Assembly: GCA_907163225.1 (NCBI GenBank)
Contig: OU015322.1
Span: 372,001-436,000 of the forward strand
Source of the DNA: an uncultured Rhodocyclaceae bacterium
GTDB lineage: Bacteria > Pseudomonadota > Gammaproteobacteria > Burkholderiales > Rhodocyclaceae
Direction of reading: 5' to 3'
Length of the DNA stretch: 64,000 nt
Shown one piece after another: positions 21,727 through 30,720 of this stretch. Made by a program: the position numbers and the translations under genes. The notes beneath the pieces were generated by a model. The model had not been told where the DNA came from, did not search any database, and saw only the letters and a list, made by a program, of their open reading frames with translations. Position 1 is the stretch's first letter. Every line of letters begins with the position of its first letter.

Positions 21727-22173
21727 TTAGTGTTTCCTGACGAGGAGTACGGAGGCTTCGGAAAGCCTGGCAAGTTGTTCGGCGACCGAGCCGAGAAGGA
21801 TTGTAGCCAAACCGCGCTGGCCATGGCGGCCGATGACGATCAGATCGACATGGAGTTCCCTGGCTTTTTCGGCAATCGTTTCAGACACGCGGCGCTTGAG
21901 CGCTTCGAGCAGGATTGTATCGGTGTCGATATCGGCGGCATCCTTCAACGCGTTGTCGAGTAGTTGTTGGCCGGCTTGACGAAGATTACTGACAGCCGTA
22001 TTGGCGCTACCCATGTCGAGCATTGCATGGCCATGCATGTTGAGCAGAATTTCATCGACGACATGGACGATGTGGAGCTTCGCCTGACTGGTTCTGGCAA
22101 TGTGGACAGCTTCTGTCAGCGCGCTGCGTGAGGTTTCGCTATCGTCGATGGCGACAAGGATATTTTTGTACAT
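21727..22173 (-). CDS. Universal stress protein, UspA family
   Basis: Cytosolic alpha/beta protein of the Usp fold, 148 residues. The start at 22173 gives MYKNILVAIDDSETSRSALTEA and is preceded by GGAG; upstream in-frame starts would add unrelated residues. The ATP-binding signature is visible near the C-terminus (VIGRHGQRG with LLGSVAEQLAR). It lies between lldP and ppc on the same strand and abuts ppc. Its ligand and role are unknown; the position suggests a stress or energy-state link to lactate/PEP metabolism. Confidence 0.88.
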   Translation of the reverse strand: MYKNILVAIDDSETSRSALTEAVHIARTSQAKLHIVHVVDEILLNMHGHAMLDMGSANTAVSNLRQAGQQLLDNALKDAADIDTDTILLEALKRRVSETIAEKARELHVDLIVIGRHGQRGLATILLGSVAEQLARLSEASVLLVRKH

Positions 22174-22268
22174 GGCAGATCTCCAGGCGGTTGAGTGAAA
22201 TGGACTACCCCAAAACATAGCGTAACGAAATATTTTCTCGATGCCATGTGGGGAGTTCCCGAAGTCTG

Positions 22269-22298
22269 CAGGGCGTTCGGCATGCGCCAAACGCCCTG
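22269..22298. other. Hairpin between lldP and uspA
   Basis: CAGGGCGTT and AACGCCCTG form a nine-pair stem with a 12-nt loop just after the lldP stop. There is no U tract on the minus strand, so it more likely protects an mRNA end or marks processing than terminates transcription. Confidence 0.4.
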
Positions 22299-22306
22299 TG
22301 GAGACA

Positions 22307-24127
22307 TTAGTGGAAATGCACCTCGTCACGACCTTCGACCGGCGCAGCCAGATTGGCGCCAAGAACGCGCGACATCAAGGTTACCAGCGCCACGATGCCA
22401 ACGAAGGTTCCGAGCCACATCAGGCCATCCGGATTGATCACAATCGGACCCGCGGCGGTCTTCAAGGCCGCAGCTGCAGCGACCGCAGGCTTGACGTAGG
22501 CCGGAACGATGCCGGGGAACACGTAAGTCCACAGCATGTGCAGGATGCCGACGATGATCGCAAGGAAGATCGAGTGCTTGAAGGTGAAGCGGAAAATCTC
22601 CGATTCACGACCGACCAGGCCGGTAGCGCCGGTTGCCACGGCAATAGACTGCGGCGAAATCATCTTGCCGCAAACGCCGCCGCAGGTATTGGCCGACATC
22701 GTGATGACCGGATCGATCGCGAGCTTTTCGGCGGTGACCGCCTGAAGCTTGCCGAACAAGGCGTTCGTCGAGGTGTCGGAACCCGTCATGAACACCCCCA
22801 GCCAGCCAAGCAGCGCGGCAAAGAAGGGGAAGGCAACGCCGGTTTCGGCAAAGGCGTAGCCCAGCGTAATCGCCATGCCGGAGAAGTTCATGATGTAGGC
22901 AAAACCGAGAATGGTCGCAATCGTCACGATTGGCCATTTCAGGGTCTTCAGCGTATCGCCGGCGACACCGATGGCGGTTTTGAGCGAGGCGCCCATGACC
23001 ATGATGGAGAAGAACCAGGCGAACAGGATGGCCGTACCGGCAGCACTCAGGAAGTTGAAGTTATAGACGGCCGCTTTCGGCTTGCCAATCTGGTCGATCA
23101 CCATCTTGTCCAGACCGGAAATCGGCATGGCATAGTCAAAAACCAGCTTGGTCATCTGATTCAAAGCCTGATTGACCGGCTTGATACCCCAGGCGCAGAC
23201 GAACAGCGACAGGATGATGAACGGAGCCCAGGCGCGGAAAATCTGACCGCCAGTGAATTTGAGTTCCTGCTTGCCAAGGCTCTTCGGTTCATCCGGAAAA
23301 TGCCAGGATTCCTTCGGATGCCAGAACTTGAGGAAGATCACCGTGCAGATGATGGAAGCCAGCGAAGCGACGATGTCCGGAAGCAGCGGGGCGGTAATCG
23401 GCGAATTGGCAGAAATGAATTGGGCAATGGCAAACGAACCGCCACTGACGAAACAGGCCGGCCAAACTTCCCAACCCTTTTTCCAGCCAGCCATGACGAC
23501 GACCAGATAGAGCGGGATGAAGACGCTGATCAAGGGCAGGGTGCGGCCGACCATCTGGCTCAGTGCAAAGTCGGGAATGCCCGCGACCTGACCACCGACG
23601 ACGATAGGAATGCCGATGGCACCCCAGGCGACGGGCGCCGTATTGGCCAGCAGGCAGATACACGCTGCGTAGAGCGGATTGAAGCCCAGACCGGCCAGCA
23701 TAGCAGCGGTAATCGCCACCGGCGTGCCGAAGCCAGCCGCGCCTTCGATGAAGGCGCCGAAGGAGAAGGCAATCAGCAGCGCCTGCAGGCGACGGTCATC
23801 CGAAATGGAAGCCAGCGAGTTCTTGATCACCTCAAACTGTCCGGTTTTCACCGACATGTTGTAGATGAAGAGCGCGGTGATAACGATCCAGCATACCGGG
23901 AAGAGGCCGAACGCACCGCCGTACAACGTGGATAGTGCAGCCAGATCAACCGGCATCTTGTAAACCAGCACGGCGATGAGAATCGCCAAGCCGGTACCGC
24001 CCATGGCCGCAAACTGGCCTTTCATGCGCTTGATTGCGAGCGCCCAGAACAGGAAAAAGATCGGTATGGCCGCGACAAGCGCGGACAACGCGATATTTCC
24101 CAATGGATCAACGTTCATTTGCCACAT
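22307..24127 (-). CDS. lldP: L-lactate/glycolate permease, LctP family
   Basis: Inner-membrane lactate:H+ symporter with about 12-14 hydrophobic helices over 606 residues. Family features are visible, such as GAFIEGAAGFGTPVAITAAML, the GSDTSTNALFGKLQ segment and MSANTCGGVCGKMISPQSIA. The start at 24127 is supported by GGAGGT nine bases upstream; Met4 is a possible alternative. It follows dld in the same direction after about 220 bp and precedes uspA. The substrate is inferred from the family and from the flanking lactate oxidation genes. Confidence 0.94.
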   Translation of the reverse strand: MWQMNVDPLGNIALSALVAAIPIFFLFWALAIKRMKGQFAAMGGTGLAILIAVLVYKMPVDLAALSTLYGGAFGLFPVCWIVITALFIYNMSVKTGQFEVIKNSLASISDDRRLQALLIAFSFGAFIEGAAGFGTPVAITAAMLAGLGFNPLYAACICLLANTAPVAWGAIGIPIVVGGQVAGIPDFALSQMVGRTLPLISVFIPLYLVVVMAGWKKGWEVWPACFVSGGSFAIAQFISANSPITAPLLPDIVASLASIICTVIFLKFWHPKESWHFPDEPKSLGKQELKFTGGQIFRAWAPFIILSLFVCAWGIKPVNQALNQMTKLVFDYAMPISGLDKMVIDQIGKPKAAVYNFNFLSAAGTAILFAWFFSIMVMGASLKTAIGVAGDTLKTLKWPIVTIATILGFAYIMNFSGMAITLGYAFAETGVAFPFFAALLGWLGVFMTGSDTSTNALFGKLQAVTAEKLAIDPVITMSANTCGGVCGKMISPQSIAVATGATGLVGRESEIFRFTFKHSIFLAIIVGILHMLWTYVFPGIVPAYVKPAVAAAAALKTAAGPIVINPDGLMWLGTFVGIVALVTLMSRVLGANLAAPVEGRDEVHFH

Positions 24128-24347
24128 GAATAGATTACCTCCAGAATACTGGATGACGATGCTGCTCGCAGCTGTCGGGGCTGCGAGGGCATATCATCGA
24201 AAAATCGGCGACTAAAAGTCGGGAATCGACGTCAGGTCAGTCAGGTGCTAGGCGAGTTTATTAACTCGAATGCCCTGCTGATTTCATAGGGTTAGCGCTC
24301 TATTTCGGCCCAGTGCAAGTCCCCCTTGCGATTGGGCTTTCTTTTGT
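24128..24347. promoter_or_regulatory. dld-lldP intergenic region with three hairpins
   Basis: On the lldP transcript this contains CTCGCAGC-N7-GCTGCGAG (24165-24187, eight perfect pairs, about 38 nt before the ATG), CGAGTT-TATT-AACTCG (24253-24268) and, just after the dld stop, a stem of GCCCA/TGGGC plus GCAAG/CTTGC (24308-24337). The last is followed by TTTCTTTTG only on the plus strand, so as a terminator it faces plus, where no gene lies upstream. No TGGT-N3-ACCA operator is seen here. Confidence 0.45.
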
Positions 24348-27131
24348 CTAGCACGTCACGGCGTTCTCCTTTCGACTGCACTCCTCAAGGAGGTATGCGA
24401 CGGACCGATAGGTGCGCCCGGTTTCCGCAGTCAGGCCGATTTCGCAGGTGCGGTTGGTTGAGACGCCGCAGGCGCAACTGGCCGGCGATTTGCCAAACGA
24501 CTCGTCGTGAATTTTGCGCAAGGCGTGCTGATTGAGTTCCGGTACAACAAAGCCGCGATCGCCGCCAAAGCCGCAGCAGGTGACACCGGCGGATTCGATG
24601 ATTTCCTCGACGCAGGCAGCGACGACCGTTTTCAGCTTGGCGTCGGAACCGGTGCGGCGAACGCTGCAATTGACGTGCAAGGCAACCGGCCCGGCTTGTT
24701 TGGTCAGATACAGACGGGGCAGCAAGGCGTCATGGGCGAACTCATGAAAATCGTAAAGTTTGAGTCGGCCAGCCAGGCGCTCGATCATGCGGGTCGAGCA
24801 GGCGCTGGCATCCATGATCACCGGGTAGCGACCATTTTCGCTGGCTTTCATCAGCGCCGCTTCCAGTGTGTTCGACATTGCGTCGGCTTCTTCCGCCATG
24901 CCTTTGCTGGCCAGCGTCTGGCCGCAGCACAGCTTGTCGAAACCTTCGGGCAGGCGCGGGGCGTAGCCGGCGCGGGTCAGCAACTCGATGATGACATCGC
25001 CGAGCTGGGCTTCGCCGGGGGTCGAGGGGCCAAAAATTCGGCCACCGCAGGTCGGAAAATAGACGACCGGATCGCCTTGCGTGGTGCGCGTGACAGGTGA
25101 TTTGCCAGCGTACGGCATGTTTTTCTTCCAGGCGCCGCCGGAGACTCGGCCGAGGAATTTGTCGCCGAGGACGCCGGATACGGCGTGGCCGACCGTCAGG
25201 CCAAGGCGCGAGGCGTTAACCAGTGTGCCGAAATTGTTGCCCGTCCAGGCGTTGACCGCACGTGCCGTGTCACCAAGCTGGCGACCACGCAGGCGGCGGG
25301 TCAGGTCAGCTACGTTGATGCCCACTGGGCAGGCGGTTGAGCACAGGCCACAGGCGGCGCAGGTGTCGAGTCCCATGTAGGCGTAGTCGGCACCGATGCT
25401 GCCGGCCGGCTCGCCAACGGCGGCGCGGCGCGATAGCTCACGGACGCTGACGATGCGCTGCCGAGGCGACAGGGTCAGGCGGTGCGACGGACAGAGCGGT
25501 TCGCAGAAACCACACTCGATGCAGCGGTCGACGATGTCTTCGGCGGCCGGCATCGGCTTGAGGTTTTCAAGGTGCGCGGCCGGATTGTCGTTGAGGATGA
25601 CGCCTGGATTGAGGCGGTTTTCAGGATCGAACAAAGCCTTGATGCGACGCATCAGCTCAGCCGCGTCCTTGCCCCACTCCATTTCGACAAAGGGCGCCAT
25701 GTTGCGGCCGGTGCCGTGCTCTGCCTTCAGGGAGCCGTCGTATTTGGTCACGACGAGATCGACAATGTCGTCCATGAAGCGGGCGTAGCGGTCGATCTCG
25801 GCCTGGTCGCCAAAATCCTGCGTGAAAACGAAGTGCAGGTTACCCTCCAGCGCATGGCCGAAAATGATGGCTTCGTGGTAGCCGTGGTGGCGGAGCAGGG
25901 TTTGCAGATCGAGTGTCGCATCGGCCAGCGACGCAATCGGGAAGGCGACGTCCTCGATGATGACGGTGGTGCCTGTCTTGCGCATCGCGCCGACCGAGGG
26001 AAAGGTGCCCTTGCGGACTTTCCAGTACATCTCGCAGGTGGCTGGATCGGTTGAGAAAACCATCGGTTCGACGGTGGCGACGCCGTGCATCGCGGCATGA
26101 ACCTTTGAAATTCGCTCATTTATCCCGTCGACCGTAGCAGACCGCACTTCAATCAACAGCGCTGCGGCGTCGTCGCCCAATTGGCGCATGATGGCCGGCA
26201 GGCCCGGCTTGTTCTCGACTGAGCGCAGCGCCGGTCGGTCGAGCAACTCGACGGCGGAAACCGGTTGCGGTTTGAGGCGGATGACCGCTTCGCAAGCGCT
26301 GCGAATGTCCGGGAAAAAAACCAGCGCGCTGGCCTTGAAGGGGTCTTCGGGCACCGTGTTGTAGGTGATCCGCGAAATAAACCCGAGCGTGCCTTCCGAG
26401 CCAATCATCAGGTGCAGCAGGATGTCGATCGGGTCTTCGTAATCAACCAGCGCATTGAGGCTGTAGCCGGTGGTGTTCTTGATCTTGAACTTGTGGCGAA
26501 TGCGGTCGGCGAGCGTGGCGTTGTCGCGGGTGTCGCGTCCCATGCGCTCCAGTTCGCCGAGGAGGACGGCGTGGGATTTTGAAAAAGCATCCTTGCTCAG
26601 TGCGTTTTCGGTGTCGAGCACGCTGCCATCTGCAAACATGACACGCATGCCGGCCACTGTCCGGTAGCTGTTCTGGGCTGTGCCGCAGCACATGCCGGAG
26701 GCGTTGTTGGCGGCGATGCCGCCGATTTTGCAGGCGTTGATCGACGCCGGATCGGGGCCGATTTTTTTGCCGAATGGCGCCAGGCGGCGATTGACTTCAC
26801 CACCGATGATGCCGGGGCCAACCTTGACCTGACTGGCGTCGGCGTTGATCTCGCAGGTGGCGAAACCTTCGCCGATGAGGGCGAGGATGCCGTCGGTGAT
26901 GGCTTGGCCGGAGAGGCTTGTTCCAGCTGCCCGGAAGGTGACCGGGGTGCTGGTTTGCTGGGCTGTCTCCAGAACTGCCTGAAGTTCGCTTTCTGATTCG
27001 ATGACGGCAATGACCTGCGGGGTCAGGCGGTAGAAACTGGCGTCTGTTCCGTATGCAAGCAGTCTCAGCTCATCGGTGATGACCTGGGTTTCCGGGAGGT
27101 GCTGGCGGAGTTGCTGGATGAGCTGGCTCAT
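24348..27131 (-). CDS. dld: FAD-linked D-lactate dehydrogenase with Fe-S domains (Dld-II type)
   Basis: Quinone-linked oxidation of D-lactate to pyruvate. The 927-residue protein has an N-terminal FAD-binding PCMH domain (about 30-260, with RAAGTSLSGQA and GIAANNASGMCCGT), a FAD-oxidase C domain (about 260-530), two 4Fe-4S motifs (CIECGFCEPLCP and CAACGLCSTACP, about 540-640) and C-terminal CCG-type motifs (CCGQTLASKG and CCGFGGDRG). This architecture and the neighbours match Shewanella Dld-II, though other FAD/Fe-S 2-hydroxyacid oxidases share it. A degenerate dispersed repeat (26106-26139) encodes SATVDGINERISK. It lies between the lutACB operon and lldP. Confidence 0.85.
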   Translation of the reverse strand: MSQLIQQLRQHLPETQVITDELRLLAYGTDASFYRLTPQVIAVIESESELQAVLETAQQTSTPVTFRAAGTSLSGQAITDGILALIGEGFATCEINADASQVKVGPGIIGGEVNRRLAPFGKKIGPDPASINACKIGGIAANNASGMCCGTAQNSYRTVAGMRVMFADGSVLDTENALSKDAFSKSHAVLLGELERMGRDTRDNATLADRIRHKFKIKNTTGYSLNALVDYEDPIDILLHLMIGSEGTLGFISRITYNTVPEDPFKASALVFFPDIRSACEAVIRLKPQPVSAVELLDRPALRSVENKPGLPAIMRQLGDDAAALLIEVRSATVDGINERISKVHAAMHGVATVEPMVFSTDPATCEMYWKVRKGTFPSVGAMRKTGTTVIIEDVAFPIASLADATLDLQTLLRHHGYHEAIIFGHALEGNLHFVFTQDFGDQAEIDRYARFMDDIVDLVVTKYDGSLKAEHGTGRNMAPFVEMEWGKDAAELMRRIKALFDPENRLNPGVILNDNPAAHLENLKPMPAAEDIVDRCIECGFCEPLCPSHRLTLSPRQRIVSVRELSRRAAVGEPAGSIGADYAYMGLDTCAACGLCSTACPVGINVADLTRRLRGRQLGDTARAVNAWTGNNFGTLVNASRLGLTVGHAVSGVLGDKFLGRVSGGAWKKNMPYAGKSPVTRTTQGDPVVYFPTCGGRIFGPSTPGEAQLGDVIIELLTRAGYAPRLPEGFDKLCCGQTLASKGMAEEADAMSNTLEAALMKASENGRYPVIMDASACSTRMIERLAGRLKLYDFHEFAHDALLPRLYLTKQAGPVALHVNCSVRRTGSDAKLKTVVAACVEEIIESAGVTCCGFGGDRGFVVPELNQHALRKIHDESFGKSPASCACGVSTNRTCEIGLTAETGRTYRSVAYLLEECSRKENAVTC
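26106..26139 (-). repeat. Degenerate dispersed repeat in dld
   Basis: Minus strand GCTACGGTCGACGGGATAAA then TGAGCGAATTTCAA. Confidence 0.45.
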
Positions 27132-27231
27132 GGGATTGTCTCGGGTTTGTTATTTGGTTTTGCTTGCTTTTGCTTCGCCTAAGCAGATCAAAGGCGACTC
27201 TGGGTTGATGCTCGACGCTTGTGGCTTCGAT

Positions 27232-27456
27232 GAGCTTGGAGTTCCGCCCTGCTGGCGGGCGTACTTTCTTTTGTGTGGCCAAAAGAAAGTAGCCAAAGAA
27301 AAGGCCACCCCTCGGTCGGTGCCGGCTGCGCCGGTTCCCTGCGCTACTCGAAACGCCGGGCGGCTGCGGAACTCGGGGCTTTGCCCCTCAAACAGTCCTC
27401 GCCGACCGCTCCCGGCGTTCCTGCGTTGCTCGGCACCTCCCAAGGGGCCCGGTATG
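27232..27456 (+). repeat. Left arm of the 27-kb inverted repeat
   Basis: Runs from GAGCTTGGAGTTCCGCC through GCGGGCGTACTTTCTTTTG, CTGCGCTACTCG and CCTGCGTTGCTCGG to CAAGGGGCCCG. The same landmarks occur in order, reverse complemented, in the right arm. Confidence 0.75.
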
Positions 27457-27476
27457 GCGTCCATGGTTAGGCAGGG

Positions 27477-27512
27477 AATTTCGTTTTTTGGCTTTTTTCC
27501 CGGTTGACCGTG
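27477..27512 (-). repeat. Dispersed 35-bp repeat, copy C
   Basis: On the minus strand: CACGGTCAACCGGGAAAAAA, then GCCAAAAAACGAAATT. It sits at the centre of the large inverted repeat. Confidence 0.75.
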
Positions 27513-27552
27513 ACAGTCAAATTCTTTGCTGCCGGTTCGTCGCGAGACGCTT

Positions 27553-27775
27553 TTCGGGCCCCTTGAGAGGCACTGAGCAACGCAGGCTGGCCGGGGGGTT
27601 TCGGCTTGCCATGTCTGAGCCGAAGGCGAGTTCCGGCAAGCCGCCCGGCCTGCCGAGTAGCGCAAGGTACCCCGAAGGGGCGCCGACCCAGGGGTCGCCT
27701 TTTCTTTGGCTACTTTCTTTTGGCGAAGCAAAAGAAAGTACGCCCGCCAGCAAGGCGGAGCCCCAAGCTTGTTCC
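27553..27775 (-). repeat. Right arm of the 27-kb inverted repeat
   Basis: Reverse complement of the left arm: CGGGCCCCTTGAG, GAGCAACGCAGG, CGAGTAGCGCAAGG, CCTTTTCTTTGGCTAC and CAAAAGAAAGTACGCCCG in the mirrored order. Ends about 12 bp before the lutB stop codon. Confidence 0.75.
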
Positions 27776-27787
27776 AGTGAACAAACA

Positions 27788-29218
27788 TCAGCCTCGTTCC
27801 CGCAACATGTCCCGCAACCGTTTGGGTGCCGGCTTCAACGGCACGCGCACCGATGTCCACCCGCCTTGCTTTGCCGGCATCAGCCACCTGAATCGACTTC
27901 CCAACCAGGTCACTGCGCCGTACAACGCAGGCGAGCGATAGACCGCCGCCCATCCCCGCCAGATCGAAGTCACCAAGCGGCTATAACCCGCCCCCTGTCC
28001 GCGCATCGCCGGGTTGGCGTGCGGCGCGCTGTAAGACTCTTCGCGCAAACGCATCAGCAATTCTGGGATAGGTATCTTCACCGGGCAAACCTCACCGCAG
28101 GCCCCGCACATCGATGAGGCCGAGGCCATGTTCGCCGTGGCTTCCAGGCCCAGTAAATGCGGCGAGATGATCTTGCCGATCGGGCCGGGATAGGTCGTGC
28201 CGTAGGCATGGCCACCGATGCGGGTATAGACCGGGCAGTGGTTCATGCAGGCGCCGCAGCGGATGCATTGCAGGGTCTTGCGCAGTTGCTCGTCGGCGTA
28301 GGCTTGCGTTCGGCCATTGTCGAGCAGCACCAGATGAACTTCGGTCGGGCCGTCCTTCTCACCCGGCTTGCGCGGCCCGGAGATCATGTTGAAGTAGGTC
28401 GAGATGTTCTGGCCGGTTGCCGAGCGCGTGAGCAAAGACAGCAGCGGCGGAACGTGTGCCAGTTTCTCGACAACCTTTTCGATGCCGGTGATGGCAATAT
28501 GGACCGGCGGTGCGGTTGTGCTCAGGCGACCGTTTCCTTCATTTTCAACCAGGCACAGCGTGCCGGTTTCGGCCACGGCCATGTTGACGCCGGACAAGCC
28601 GATATCGGCCACCAGAAATTTCTCGCGCAGGACGCGGCGGCCGATCTGGATCAGTTCATCGACGTTGTCGGTGTAATCGACGCCCGGCACCTTCTCGTTG
28701 AACAGGCGGGCGATTTCTTCCTTGGTCTTGTGGATCGCCGGCATGATGATGTGCGATGGCTTTTCGCCGGCCAACTGGACGATGTATTCGCCCATGTCCG
28801 ACTCCATCGCGTCAATGCCAGCGGCTTCGCAGGCGTGGTTCAGCTCGATTTCCTCGCTGACCATCGACTTGCCCTTGACCATCAGCTTCGCCGAATGCGC
28901 TTTGCAGATGCCGAGGATGATGGCATTGGCTTCGTCCGGCGTTTCCGCCCAATGCACCTGGATACCGTTGCGCGTCAGGTTTTCCTCCAGCTGCAGCAAC
29001 AGGGCAGGCAGTTTGCCGAGGTTGTACTGGCGAATCTGCTCGCCTAGCGTGCGCAGGGTTTCCAGCTCTTCCGGGCTGGGGAACTGGGCGGCTCGCTTGG
29101 TGATCAGAAAATCCATCGCGCCACGGAAACTCTGGCGCAGGAAGGGGTTTTCGACGACATCCTTTGCCCGTGCCCGGAAGCCCTCGGTGGGCATGAAGTT
29201 CAAGTTATGCTCGCTCAT
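27788..29218 (-). CDS. lutB: L-lactate oxidation iron-sulfur protein LutB/LldF
   Basis: Subunit of the LutABC (LldEFG) complex that oxidises L-lactate to pyruvate without a flavin LldD enzyme. The 476-residue protein has the LUD domain (about 70-290) and two 4Fe-4S motifs near 300-370 (CIRCGACMNHCPVY and CGACGEVCPVKIP). It is the last gene of lutA-lutC-lutB and overlaps lutC by four bases. Confidence 0.92.
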   Translation of the reverse strand: MSEHNLNFMPTEGFRARAKDVVENPFLRQSFRGAMDFLITKRAAQFPSPEELETLRTLGEQIRQYNLGKLPALLLQLEENLTRNGIQVHWAETPDEANAIILGICKAHSAKLMVKGKSMVSEEIELNHACEAAGIDAMESDMGEYIVQLAGEKPSHIIMPAIHKTKEEIARLFNEKVPGVDYTDNVDELIQIGRRVLREKFLVADIGLSGVNMAVAETGTLCLVENEGNGRLSTTAPPVHIAITGIEKVVEKLAHVPPLLSLLTRSATGQNISTYFNMISGPRKPGEKDGPTEVHLVLLDNGRTQAYADEQLRKTLQCIRCGACMNHCPVYTRIGGHAYGTTYPGPIGKIISPHLLGLEATANMASASSMCGACGEVCPVKIPIPELLMRLREESYSAPHANPAMRGQGAGYSRLVTSIWRGWAAVYRSPALYGAVTWLGSRFRWLMPAKQGGWTSVRVPLKPAPKRLRDMLRERG

Positions 29219-29880
29219 GCTTCGTCTCCGATCAGCAGGACCACCAGTTCTTTCGGGCCATGTGCGCCATAGGCCAGCGTCACCTGAATGTCGGCCGTTT
29301 TCGACGGGCCGGAGATGAGCAGGGCGTTGGTTGGCAGACCATTGGCCCAGCCTTCGCGCTGCATCACCTCATAAAAGGTGTTGTGGATCGTTGCGGCATC
29401 AAGCAGCACGATGTGTACCGGTGGCACCAGCGACATCAGGCGCGGTTCGTCGGCGTCGGGCCAGAGCACCAGGGTGCCGGTTTCAGCAATTGCACAACGG
29501 GCTGAAGTCAGGCTGGCCGGGATGTCGCGGAACATTTCGGTCTTCCAGTCTTCGATAGGCACGTCGTAGGCCCGACACTCGACGTCACTTGGCGAAAGTT
29601 CGTTGATGGCCCGTTGACCGTGGGCAGTGCCCGGCGCCACGAGTAGTTTGGCGATCTGTTTGGCAGTGAGTACCTCCCAAAGCTTTTGTAACCAGCTTGC
29701 CTGGGTTACGGCATAAACCTCGGCGTGGGCCAGTTCGATGCAACTGCGAAACCGGCTCGCCTTGTCGGCCGTACTTTCCTGGTTGCGATGGGTTTCATAC
29801 CAACTGGCCACGTCGGGGTCAGCCTTGGGCAGAACCGGGGCGGCGTTCAGCTTGGCAAGGATGCGATCACGGGCGTTCAT
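29215..29880 (-). CDS. lutC: L-lactate oxidation protein LutC/LldG (LUD domain)
   Basis: Small LUD-domain subunit of the LutABC lactate oxidase, 221 residues. The C-terminal part AIAETGTLVLWPDADEPRLMSLVPPVHIV and SGPSKTADIQ are characteristic of the family (the long run is cited only as its two ends: AIAETGTLVL and LVPPVHIV). It overlaps lutA and lutB by four bases each, so the three are translationally coupled. Confidence 0.9.
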   Translation of the reverse strand: MNARDRILAKLNAAPVLPKADPDVASWYETHRNQESTADKASRFRSCIELAHAEVYAVTQASWLQKLWEVLTAKQIAKLLVAPGTAHGQRAINELSPSDVECRAYDVPIEDWKTEMFRDIPASLTSARCAIAETGTLVLWPDADEPRLMSLVPPVHIVLLDAATIHNTFYEVMQREGWANGLPTNALLISGPSKTADIQVTLAYGAHGPKELVVLLIGDEA

Positions 29881-30659
29881 TTGGCGGTCCTCCGCAACAA
29901 GAAGCTGGCAATGTGCTCACCTGGCAGGCTGGGTGTCTTGCGGCCATCCTGCTCATCCTTCCACGCTGCGTGGCCAAGTATATTCATCAGGCAACCACAG
30001 TCGGCGCTGACGACGCGCTCGGCGCCGGTGGCCTTGAGCGACTTGAGCTTGTCTTCAACCATTGCTCCGGAAATTTCCGGTTGTTTTACCGAGAAAATGC
30101 CGCCAAAACCGCAGCATTCCGACTCATGATCCTGTTGCGCAACGGTCACGCCATTGAGGCTGCCCAGCAGCGTCCGTCCGGTCAGATGAACGCCCATTTC
30201 GCGGCGGGCCGAGCATGAGGTGTGCAGCACGACGGTACAGTCGGCGCCCTTGTCTTCAGGCTGGTAGCCCAGCACGTGGACCAGGAATTCAGTGAATTCA
30301 AAGATGCGCGCCGACAGCGCTACGGCCTGTGCCGAGCGAACCGGGTCAGCCTCGAACAGGGTGGGGTAGTGGTGTTTCATCATCCCGGCACAGGAGCCGG
30401 AGGGCACCACGACTGGCCAGTTGTTCGGGAACAGGCTCAATTGCAGCGCAGCAACCTTGCGCGCCTCGTCCCGAAAACCACTGGTAAATGCCGGTTGACC
30501 GCAGCAAGTCTGTTCGTCAGGAAAGTGAACCCGGATGCCCTCGCGCTCAAGCAGGGTGATGGCATCCATCCCGGCGCCGGGAAAGAACTGGTCGACCACG
30601 CAGGTTGCAAAAAAGTAAACGTCGGTTGGCCGTGGTGCTGCGGATTCCGCTAAGTTCAT
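29877..30659 (-). CDS. lutA: L-lactate oxidation protein LutA/LldE (CCG domains)
   Basis: Cysteine-rich CCG-domain subunit of LutABC, resembling the heterodisulfide reductase subunit that binds an unusual Fe-S cluster. Two CCG motifs are present (TCCGQPAFTSG and CCGFGGIFS). The start is taken at 30659 (MNLAESAAPRP), preceded by CTGGAGACAAA; a longer frame to 30704 would cover the operator and is rejected. The product is 260 residues. It heads lutA-lutC-lutB. Confidence 0.92.
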   Translation of the reverse strand: MNLAESAAPRPTDVYFFATCVVDQFFPGAGMDAITLLEREGIRVHFPDEQTCCGQPAFTSGFRDEARKVAALQLSLFPNNWPVVVPSGSCAGMMKHHYPTLFEADPVRSAQAVALSARIFEFTEFLVHVLGYQPEDKGADCTVVLHTSCSARREMGVHLTGRTLLGSLNGVTVAQQDHESECCGFGGIFSVKQPEISGAMVEDKLKSLKATGAERVVSADCGCLMNILGHAAWKDEQDGRKTPSLPGEHIASFLLRRTAK

Positions 30660-30690
30660 TTTGTCTCCAGTGTGAATTATTTTACGGTTA

Positions 30691-30705
30691 AATGGTAAGA
30701 CCAAT
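30691..30705. promoter_or_regulatory. FadR/LldR-type operator O1 in the lutA leader
   Basis: AATGGTAAGACCAAT contains TGGT-AAG-ACCA, the dyad recognised by FadR, PdhR and LldR-like GntR regulators. It lies just downstream of the predicted lutA start site, a position suited to repression. Confidence 0.7.
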
Positions 30706-30720
30706 GCTTCAACTATCGAA

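Larger units (their letters stand above)
27132..27787. repeat. Gene-free island made of a large imperfect inverted repeat
   Basis: Two arms of about 220-225 bp (27232-27456 and 27553-27775) are reverse complements with scattered differences, around a centre holding a copy of the dispersed repeat. Each arm begins CTGGCGGGCGTACTTTCTTT and has the internal pair TACTTTCTTTTG / CAAAAGAAAGTA, then AGCCAAAGAAAAGG. Such arms give spurious frames on both strands with unrelated translations, so I regard them as non-coding. The island separates dld from lutB. Confidence 0.8.

Noticed and set aside
20650-21963. 437-codon plus-strand frame opposite ppc, and similar frames at 18541 and 19648
   Set aside because: Mirror frames caused by the strong codon bias of ppc and ppsR; no ribosome binding sites or motifs.
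22241-23935. 564-codon plus-strand frame opposite lldP
   Set aside because: Antisense shadow of a membrane protein gene; composition is Asp/Arg/His-rich as expected from reverse reading, and lldP itself is clear.
27150-27953. Open frames of 60-267 codons on both strands over the dld-lutB gap
   Set aside because: They run through the two arms of the inverted repeat and part of lutB; the translations are unrelated between arms and have no family features.
30494-30510. CGGTTGACCG in lutA as a further repeat copy
   Set aside because: It encodes the conserved CCGQP motif of the CCG domain and has no A-rich tail.
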